Assembly: GCA_023078685.1 (NCBI GenBank)
Contig: JALGAS010000003.1
Span: 3,658,001 to 3,722,000 of the forward strand
Source of the DNA: Neopestalotiopsis rosae
Taxonomy: Eukaryota; Ascomycota; Sordariomycetes; Amphisphaeriales; Sporocadaceae
Length of the DNA: 64,000 nucleotides
Reading direction: 5' to 3'
The stretch's first letter is position 1; each line of letters starts with the position of its first letter. The position numbers and the translations under genes were made by a program. The notes below the pieces were generated by a model. That model did not search any database. It was not told the origin of the DNA and was given only the letters and a program-made list of their open reading frames with translations. This document shows, piece after piece, positions 56,014 through 64,000 of the stretch.

Positions 56014-57652
56014 AGGATTTGAAGCTGTGCCGCAGATGATGCAACGGGCTTTGTCAAGCCGGTTCTGGCGATGACGACCGTGTACAAGACATGCCCATTA
56101 TTCCGTGAACGCGTGTGTAGAATGAAGAAAGGCTCTAATGGCTGATTGCAGCCAGCCAATTCCGAACCAGAGCCAGTTAATGAACAATGATAATGATGCC
56201 ACCAAGTTCCATAATGATGCGACCAAGTTCCCACGATGCGCGTAGATACACTACTTGTGTATCTATGTCAGGGTCTTGCTCGTGCCGTGTGTTTGGCAGG
56301 GATTCAGGTGGTGACGCGTGACTGCGGACAGAAGCATCATCCCTACCTACTCAACCTGCGGGATAATCACACTCTTTGTTGCGGGTGAAATGTGAGACTA
56401 TCACGAGGCGGTGTGCAGCATGATGCTCATATCTTCCCATTCCTTCGTACGCACTCTTGGTGCTCGGCGTTGCCTCCGGCGCCGGCACCAATAGCCTGTT
56501 ACCTAGTCGAGCTGAATGCAGAAGGGCTGTTCATCGACGTGGGCCTCGCAGCACGACCGCGCCAAAAGCCAATGCGGCTCAGGGATCTATGAGCAATATC
56601 AGTGGTCCGCTAAGGTAACGGCACGGAGCGAGCTTCTCAGTTAGCCATGGGCAGTCCCGAGGTCCACGTTATCTCGTTCAAGCTTGTACCATATACGGGT
56701 TGTGTATCCACCACGCCTGCAACGCTTACATACCTACCCAAGTAATGTATCTGACACATGGCTGATAGGCAGGAACTTTGCGACAGGCTCATGCGGGTTC
56801 CAAAAGGATCAAACAGGCCATCACTGGCGAGCACGTCAGCGCTGGATCACAATCCTGGTCTTTTTGGCTTCCTAGGATCAGCCACACTCTACATCCTGAT
56901 TCTTCATTCTGCAGTACTTCTTATCGTGGACTCATGGCAAGGCTCTAGATCGGCGACGTTGAGGCTAACAATCCGGAGCATGTACCCGGTTTGCACGCTT
57001 GAGCGTGGGGAACCATAGATACCTAGGTACCTATGGAGCAAACATGAAGTGGCGCCAGAAGCTAGTGCCATAAAGTGCACTAAATACCCCGCCGTCAGAT
57101 TCGGCAGGCCTAGGCATCACCTTGCTTGGGCTTTTGGCGTTGTCGGGGTGTATGGCTAAGAACGGCGGGGCATACAATCAACATTCTTAACAAAGCACAA
57201 CAACAGAACGGTTCCCTAATTCAGAGCATGCTCACCAGTACAATATGGTATGATGAGTGAGAATAGAAGTAAGCGGGTACCGCTTTGAAGTAGGGGCTCC
57301 AATGTTTTCTGGTTGGCTGGTCTCGGGTCTGCGCGCAGCTTTATGTTTCACCAGACAAGCTACCCAACCCACTATGTTTCTCTCGGCCTGATCCCATAGT
57401 GTATACTTAAGGCCCCCAGGTCCTCTCATACCTACCTAAGTACACAGTTCATATTTCGCGCTGGAGCTGCACCCTCCAAAAGCTCAGCAAAGCAATTTAC
57501 CTGCCAGCTGCTCAGGTGTGCGGCTTGGCGGCCAGAGTCCGAGGCTAGCTTGTTTTTCTTTTCTTTTCTTATTTATCTCCAATCCAAAGTTCCACACGTG
57601 TTGACCCCGTGTTTCGTTGCGCCTTCGACACTCAGCGTGCAACTTTTGTAGC
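56014..57652. other. Intergenic region with short repeats
   Basis: 1.6 kb. It contains a 21-bp unit repeated twice in tandem at 56190-56231, and near-palindromic ATACCTAGGTACCTAT at 57019-57034. The last 200 bp are the leader of the regulator gene. Confidence 0.45.
56190..56231. repeat. Two tandem 21-bp repeats
   Basis: Units 56190-56210 and 56211-56231 begin ATAATGATGC and end ACCAAGTTCC, differing at one base (c/g at position 11). They lie about 180 bp after the DUF3237-like stop. Confidence 0.8.
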
Positions 57653-60239
57653 ATGAACAATTTCATGGTTGCGAGCGCCTCGAATCCTGCGACGACCGAT
57701 GATGCCAATGGCAGGGATCGCCAAAGCTCCAAATCGTCGTCCTCGGCCGGACCAGAACCGTCCAACAGCATGAGTCTCGCCTTTAAGGAGTCATCGGCCC
57801 CTGCCTTGAAGCGTCTGGCTTGCGAGTAGGCCAATTTTGTCTTTCTCCCATATCAATCAATGTTTGCCGCACATTACCAGTCGGCTTGGGCCCCAGTGGC
57901 TACGCGTCAGTCCCAGCGCGCACACGTTTGACAAGGACGACGAGATCGCGGCGCTGACCCGTCCTTTACCCCTCCCAGATCATGTCGTGATCGGAAAATT
58001 CGGTGCGACAGGCAGCACCCAACATGCGGCAGATGCGCGAAGATAGGGATCGCCTGTCGGTATATTTCCCGCTCGAAGTCAACGCCTTCCAAATCAGAGC
58101 TATCCCGATATTTGCTAGCAATGAACCAACGCCTGCGTAGGTACCCACCATTGCTAATTTATATGAGCGCTAGCATGAGTGTGAGACGAGGAAAATAGTG
58201 ACATTTTGAGGGGAATAAGCTACCTGCAGCTGATAATAGAGACAGAACAGACAGAGGCGAGACTTGCTCTTCAATCTATGCAGAGACCCTATGACGAGCG
58301 TGGTTCCCGACATGCGCCGGACCAAGACCAGGACGAGAGCCCAGTTATGGCTACCGAAGGGTTGTCCAACCAGCTGCCATCTACCAGACGTCCATCGACA
58401 ACCGCACAAGGGTTGGCATTGCAGACAAACACAACCTCAATAACGGCGCCACTGGACCTTTCTGATCTTGGCATGACTGAAGAGATGAGCTCTGCATATG
58501 CCATGAGTGATTGGTATGTCACACCGACTTTGGGGGATTATAACCCGTGTATCACTGTCCTATTCTGAACAAAACGCTCAAAATTGTAGGCATAATCCAA
58601 GTGGAAACAGCGACAACAGTCTCTCCGAGTTCAGTATGGATGCTTTTGCCATGCAGATCGACCAAGGTGAATCACTGCTAGTGTCAAATTCCAACCAAAC
58701 TTTTCAATTCGATCCGATCTCGATGGACATATCATATCCCGAAAGTGGTCACAGCTCACCGATATTATCCTCTGGCCTACTTCACGGACTGTTAGTAAAG
58801 CGCGCCGACTCCTACCTCACACTGGCAAAATGCCCAAAGGCTAATCCACATTGTTCACGCCACAGGTACGATAAGTATTTTGAATTGTTTCATCCCCTCG
58901 TACCCATGATCAGCCGGAAAAGATTCGAGGTTGAGATCGCGAAACCTTCGCCATCGATCGGCGGTCAAGCCCTGTCATGGGCCATCGCCGCCTTGGGGTC
59001 GTTTTCCGTGCCCGAGCTTCATCGCCAGGTAGATCGATGCTACGAGCAATGTCGAACTCTGCTCGAGCGGTGCGAGCGCGATGATACCGGCGCATCACTA
59101 GCCACGATTGACACCCTGCAAGCGATCGTCCTGCTGGCACTGTACGAATTCAAGCAGCCGAACTTTATGCGATCGTGGATGACGCTTGGCCGGGCTATAC
59201 GCCTGGCCAAGATGATGGGTCTGGATCAGGGCGCTTGTTGCCTCTCTGGAGTACCCGCTGCATCGCCGTGGGGTGCAACGCTGCCTATTCCGACTAGCCC
59301 TGCCGAAGCTGAGGAACGGCGACGCACATATTGGGTAATTTTTACGTTTGATGCTTTTCAGACAATGCAAACCGGCGCCAAATCAGCGCTGGAGAGACCG
59401 GTAATATCATCACCTTTCCGGTCACGGCTTGTTTTCGTGTCTGACGCTGGTAGCCTCTAACTGACGCTCTCCAGATCAAGATGCCTCTGCCCTACCCGAC
59501 GGATTCTCCTGACAGCTTGGATCAATCAGGAGTACTCATGTCCCCAGTGCAGCACGTTCTAGACGTGGAGGAGTTTGATGAAAATCTCATTTCATCCTTT
59601 GCTGGCACTATTATCATGGCGTGGCTATATCGTCGTTGTAATGACCATATCACGTCACAAGTCTCCCCAAACGCAGATGGAGCAGCAACAGGGTCATTCT
59701 GGGAGACGCATTTTGCCATTGAAAATTCTATCAACCACTGCCAGACCAGCCTCCTTGCACGGTATGTGAATGGTGATCGTGAGAGGGCCGATGATCCGCG
59801 CTCCATTACCCTCCGCACAAATCTTGCAGCTATCGAGATCATCCTTCATGAGACAGCGCTGGCCAAGGTGGAGGCTGGGAAGTTGCCTGCGGCTTTGACT
59901 GTCGATGCAGCCTCCAAATGTGCATCGGCGGCGTCCGATATTGCCAAGGCCGTGCAACTCGGGCGGAGCCTCACAGGGAAGAAGCGGGAGACCTTCCGTC
60001 AGCAGGACCGCTTCCTCGTCTGGCCCATGACAATAGCGATCACGGTGCTGGCGCGCCTTTCTGAAAATATGGACGAATCGCACACTCCTGCAACTTCTTT
60101 TGGGTTCACGTTGAAAATGCTTTGCAGGGGCATGAAAGACCTTATACGCCCAGAGCACATGCGTCCTGGACTGGAAGAAAAGATAGATGCTTGGCTGGCG
60201 GGCGAAAAGATGAGCTCGCCCGAGGATATATTGGAGTAA
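57653..60239 (+). CDS. Zn2Cys6 transcription factor (probable cluster regulator)
   Basis: 734 aa from five exons: 57653-57825, 57979-58140, 58220-58513, 58590-59400, 59475-60239. The first intron (153 bp) splits the zinc cluster between Cys57-Glu and Ser-Cys60. After joining, the C6 pattern is complete: Cys57, 60, 67, 74, 77, 84 (ACESCRDRKIRC..PTCGRCAKIGIAC). A linker and possible dimerising helix follow (LLAMNQRLRSYLQLIIETEQTEARLAL). The fungal-specific transcription factor middle domain runs from about residue 310: YDKYFELFHPLVPMISRKRFE, TLQAIVLLALYEFKQPNFMRSWMTLGRAIRLAKMMGLD, EERRRTYWVIFTFD, then IKMPLPYPTDSP after the last intron. The second splice (58140/58220) is the least certain. Its position inside the cluster suggests it controls the cluster, perhaps through CGG-N11-CCG sites. 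Confidence 0.88.
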
Positions 60240-60855
60240 TTAAGCGTGGCGTTTTGCTTTACTAGAAGGCTAGTATCAAAGCCTTCTGATAGATGAATAA
60301 TGGAATCTCGGAATTTGGCGTTACGCTGTAAGTATTTTGGGAAAGGGGTAGAGCTCGCCAAGAAACAGCTGAACGTATGTTTCTCGTATTTTGTTTGTAA
60401 CCAGAATTGACTCTTCCTTCTTCTGTATAGCGATAGTGCATAAATTCCATAGATGGTATATGTAGTCCAATGGTGAGGTTTCTGTTCTACTTTGTACGCA
60501 GTCTTCAAAGTACGTTTCTACGGGACACTACCTAAAGCTTGCAGATCTGCGGTGTAGCATTGGAAAAGTATCAATGTATTACAAATACTGCCCCCAAAGA
60601 CTTCTGGCGCCTCGCATGATGTTTTACCGTCTATTTCATCGCTGTCCACGCTTCCCGTACCATTATATTGACTGAGATCTTTCGCCCGAGCATGCAGACC
60701 TCGCCTTGTAATTTCCTCATTCACCAGTCCTACGTGCGTCTTACTATTCTGTGTTGGATGCTTCATGTACCACAGCATCGCCAAGTATACGGTCAACGGC
60801 CTCATCAACACCTTCCATGACTGACCACCTCCATGACTAACCAGCGCCGCTCGAC
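60240..60855. other. Convergent 3' intergenic region
   Basis: 616 bp between the regulator and exporter stops. A reverse-strand ORF of 97 codons (60811-60518) is open but has no domain. It could only belong to the exporter if a further splice from the GTAAGT at 60852 downward were used; this was judged unlikely. Confidence 0.4.
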
Positions 60856-62977
60856 TTACGGTGCGATGTGGACACGATCACGCTGCAAAATGAATTCAGC
60901 AATGGTCATCAAAAACTTAAGGTACATTGGAAAACTCACGCCAAGGAATAGGCTCAGAACAAAGCTCAAGGCGCCGCCAGACAGAAACCAGATCCAGACA
61001 TTGCGCATACTGTTGGTGATTGCCACCACAACGGCGCGATTCACTTCAGGAGACAAGCTTTTGAAGGCGTCACTACTCGTACCGGCAATGAGCTCAGCAA
61101 TGAACTCGATACTGGTATCGGCCGGCAGAATCGGGGTGATGTTCTTGACGGCGGTGTTGTAAAAGATGTTGCCGGCCACGGCAAGATAGCCTATGGCGCC
61201 GATTACCTGAGCTATACAGCAATATTTGTTATCAAATGTATTCTTAGAATGCGGAGGGCCTGATTACAGGGCCTACTCACTGACAGCTTGCCAACCAACA
61301 GCATTGGGCACGTCGTGTGGCTCTACCATGGCCTGGTTCACACCAACACCAGCCATCAGATAGAACCCAACACCGAGACCAATCAAAACAGTGTAGCCGT
61401 AAACGTTCGCTGGGTTCGTATCCACACCAATCGAGTCTTGTTCCAGTGAGGGATGGGTTAGTTCATTGTTCAATGGCCAAGACCTGTTTTATTGTATGAA
61501 AGGTTCGTGACTTACACATTAAACCACATCCAAGCGTGACCAAGGCACTGCCTGCGACATACCAGGGCATATAGAGCCCGTTTTTAGGCATGACGCCACC
61601 GCTGACTATGGCACCCACGACCAGACAGGCGACAAAAGGAAGCAGTCGTACTCCAGCCTGAATTGGCGTATCGCCCTAGAGACCCCAGGCGTGGTCAGCA
61701 ATAGTCACCTTGCACGATTTCGTGCCGACGAAGCAAGTCAGGATTGTCTGTCAATACTCACCCTGGTGAAGGCAAAGAAAAGGGGGATGTAGTAGACAAA
61801 TCCCATCATCGTACCCGAGACCAGACCCATTTGCATTCCCAAGTTGAGGATGACAGGGCGTTTGAAGAAGTGTACCGGAATGAGCCTGTTCTGGGCCGTG
61901 ACGCCCGGGTGCCAGAGAGATAGGCCAATCTGGGCCAGGAGCAGTACGCCGACCATGACCCAGAGGGCAATGGTTGAGCCCGAGTTCCAAGCAAATGTGG
62001 CACCGGAAAAGGTAATGGCCATGTTGAAACACGCGACGCCACCAGCGAAGACGACAATATTGACGAAGTCAGTCAGGGCAAACTTTTCGCGAAGGGTTTT
62101 GGCCGTGTTTTGTAGAGTGACGCCGGGCAGTAGGAATAGGTATGAGGGAGAGAAAACGGCGCCAATGACGATGTTGATATAGAAACCCCATCGCCATGTT
62201 CCGTTACTTTCTGCAAAGCCTGCACCGACCTATCATAAATCTCGTATGAGTGGCTGTGTGTTATGAATGGCTTTTGAAGACGTACCACTGGTCCAAGCAC
62301 ACTTCCCAGCCCCCAGGCCACAGCAACACCCGAATTATACACTGGTCGCTCCGTCATGCTCGTCAGGGCGGCAAGATAGGTCAAAGAGCCACAGTACATG
62401 CCGCATCCCCCAACGCCCGCAATGACGCGACCCAAGATCATGGCGGGCATGTTGGGCGCAGCGCCGCACACCACACTGCCGACCTCGAAGAGCAGGACAT
62501 TGAAGACAAAGAGCCACTTGATATCGAAGACGCCATAAGCCTTGGACCAAGCCAAGACACATGTACTACCGAGTGAGAAACCGACACCGATCCAGGCGAG
62601 CAGATTGACATGCCCCAGGCTTTCGAGAATAGATGGTTGTATAGCCGCAACCTAGTAACGACAGGCTCAGTAGGTGCTTCTGTGATGTATTCAATAAGTC
62701 AGAAACTTACGATAGTGTTATCTAGGGCGAAGAGAAAAGTCACCGACAGAAGGGAGCAGTAGGCAATACCCCACTGACAGACACCATTTTCGGTCAGTCA
62801 CTTCTCAACGACATGTTCTAGGCGTGTAAAACTCACTTTCCACCCATGAATCGTGCGAGGCGAGGGTTGAGGCTCGGATGCCTCTGCGCCCTTTTCTTTT
62901 TCGATGTCAATCACGTCGTTTGCCGGCGGTAGGTGCTGTTCCTGATCGCTGCTCATCTTTTCCGTCTCAGAAGTCAT
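60856..62977 (-). CDS. MFS multidrug-type exporter (DHA2-like, 14-TM class)
   Basis: About 550 aa from eight exons: 62837-62977, 62711-62773, 62286-62651, 61762-62229, 61516-61675, 61281-61436, 60940-61211, 60856-60882. The seven introns are 57-86 bp. The last intron (60883-60939) is a multiple of three with no stop, so an unspliced form would read through to 569 aa. Signatures: LFALDNTIVAAIQPSILESLG in TM1 (D-N-T-I-V-A motif), LGRVIAGVGGCGMYCGSLTYLAALT, antiporter motif C GLGSVLGPVVGAGF, and WRWGFYINIVIGAV. The N-terminal 45 residues are acidic and cytosolic. This class exports fungal metabolites by proton antiport and is the expected efflux pump of the cluster. Its promoter carries the right-hand CGG-N11-CCG site. 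Confidence 0.92.
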
Positions 62978-63866
62978 CTTGGCTTCAGAATAAAGTCGAA
63001 AGTTAGTCTCTCAAGCACTTTTCCTCACTGTCGGTCAGGATGATAGTGATGCTGGGGGTGTAAAATGATCAAATTAAGCAGAGAGCGTGGACTTTTAATC
63101 AATTGACCGCTAAATGATCCAATTCATGAGTACAATTGGACGCCACAAAACATTCATTGCCGAATTACTTAAGCATTCTTCTATTGTGTGTTTGGGGTAG
63201 CCCGTCTTCATAGAGGGGACCAGGGGGATCAGACCCCAGGCCAACCTGCATTTCCGCCCTCGGCCGCTAAAACTCCGCGTTTGTTAGAAGGGTCCTAGGT
63301 GCATGACAAAACAAACAGGGCCCGGCCGTCAATCAGCAGCATGCATCACGTATCGTACCAGGAGGTTCACATAAGCAGAAGTATACTTGCTGAGAAGAGT
63401 CACCTACTTGATTGATTAGGTGAAGAAGCACGGGGCTTCTCGGCCCTAAACACTACGCAATTATGGGATGGGCCCTTGTGAAGGACAATTGACCGTTGTT
63501 AGGGGTTTCAATCACCTTTTCTCAACATGGGCGATTAGATCACATACCGACCTTCATGACTTTTCAGGGAGCCGTAAGCCTCTCTAGGTCTCATTTTTCG
63601 GATGACCGCGGAGATCCTCAGCCGCTTCCCGGTTTGACTAGTTCTTTCATTTCGAGGGTTGAACCCACGCCGTTATGGACTTCTGGCGCCCTTTCTCAAA
63701 AGGGCCATATCCTCTCTTTCGCGGCCCGCCGCTTGCCTTGGTCGGGCCTCAGTCGCCGCAGCCGTTGAAGATGGAATTCATAGATCTTGTATAAGACGCA
63801 GTAGGAAATGATTTTGCTTATCATGATTGTGATTATACTTGGTGTATTGAGAATACGAAAACCGTC
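62978..63866. promoter_or_regulatory. Right border intergenic region of the metabolite cluster
   Basis: 889 bp between the divergent exporter and the SDR fragment. It contains the border CGG-N11-CCG site and a second GGCCCGGCCG at about 63319. Confidence 0.5.
63261..63279 (+). promoter_or_regulatory. CGG-N11-CCG site, right copy
   Basis: CGGCCGCTAAAACTCCGCG differs from the left copy (33971-33989) at one base. It lies 284 bp upstream of the exporter start. Confidence 0.55.
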
Positions 63867-64000
63867 ATGGCACCCATCTATGGCTCAGAAACTACGGCAG
63901 CTGATATAGTGCGTGATGTGGCCGGCGTGATCAAGGGCAAGGTAATCTTAACGACCGGCGTCTCTCCCGGTGGCCTCGGCGCCGCCTTCGTAACGAGCAT
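63867..64000 (+). CDS. Short-chain dehydrogenase, N-terminal fragment (partial)
   Basis: 44 codons to the window end: MAPIYGSETTAADIVRDVAGVIKGKVILTTGVSPGGLGAAFVTS. The GKVILTTGVSPGGLGA loop is the N-terminal cofactor-binding motif of retinol-dehydrogenase/WWOX-like SDRs of fungi. The catalytic part lies outside the window, so substrate and cluster membership are open. The ATG follows accgtc, a moderate context. Confidence 0.75.
   Translation, partial: MAPIYGSETTAADIVRDVAGVIKGKVILTTGVSPGGLGAAFVTS

Noticed and set aside
57484..57834. 116-codon reverse ORF overlapping the regulator's first exon
   Set aside because: It is antisense to the zinc-cluster exon and has no domain; the forward strand gives a perfect C6 motif after splicing.
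60518..60811. 97-codon reverse ORF as a last exon of the exporter
   Set aside because: A GTAAGT donor exists at 60847-60852, but the added sequence is polar, lacks a membrane segment and does not look like an MFS C-terminus.
1..64000. CRISPR arrays, rRNA, complete transposons, telomeric repeats
   Set aside because: No regularly spaced repeats, rRNA blocks, reverse transcriptase or transposase motifs, or TTAGGG tracts were seen on either strand.

Overview
The window is nuclear DNA of a filamentous ascomycete (Pezizomycotina, most likely Sordariomycetes). The evidence is short introns of 48-90 bp with GT..AG ends and CTAAC/CTGAC-like branch points, a fungal Zn2Cys6 regulator, a highly reducing polyketide synthase, NLR-type N-terminal and NACHT sequences, and fungal forms of Tim44, mitoribosomal uS11m and OLA1. 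Exon joins were worked out by hand from splice signals, reading phase and family continuity; species was not determined.

Layout. 1-12 kb holds the 3' end of a GH3 beta-glucosidase, a sugar transporter of the MFS (maltose-permease-like), a gene-poor AT-rich stretch, an 849-aa orphan whose C-terminus has a HicA-like pattern, a small secreted-looking protein and a NADAR-domain protein. 12-20 kb is conserved housekeeping: tim44 and mitochondrial uS11m share one divergent promoter, followed by a PPPDE/DeSI-type protease and the OLA1 ATPase, which has a long acid-free stop-free upstream extension. 20-29 kb is accessory: a stand-alone NLR N-terminal domain, a decayed NACHT gene, a secreted 458-aa protein of unknown function, an ankyrin-repeat protein and an AYR1-like reductase. 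29-33 kb is one 1161-aa orphan.

About 34-63 kb is a secondary-metabolite gene cluster: an atypical NAD(P)-binding protein (34.2 kb), a 2392-aa HR-PKS (KS-AT-DH-ER-KR-ACP), a polytopic membrane protein resembling integral-membrane proteins of fungal metabolite clusters (possibly a cyclase), a flavin monooxygenase of the FMO/Baeyer-Villiger type, a secreted BBE-like FAD oxidase, a salicylate-hydroxylase-like FAD monooxygenase, a DUF3237-like protein, a Zn2Cys6 regulator and a 14-TM-class MFS exporter. In this reading the PKS makes a reduced polyene or chain, the flavoenzymes oxidise it, the membrane protein and DUF3237-like protein may cyclise or shape it, and the MFS protein exports it. No prenyltransferase, P450, methyltransferase or free thioesterase is seen.

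The best regulatory clue is a 19-bp sequence, CGGCCGCT(C/A)AAACTCCGCG, which is a CGG-N11-CCG site. It lies upstream of the two outermost cluster genes, with a weaker relative upstream of the FAD monooxygenase. The window ends inside the first exon of an SDR gene.
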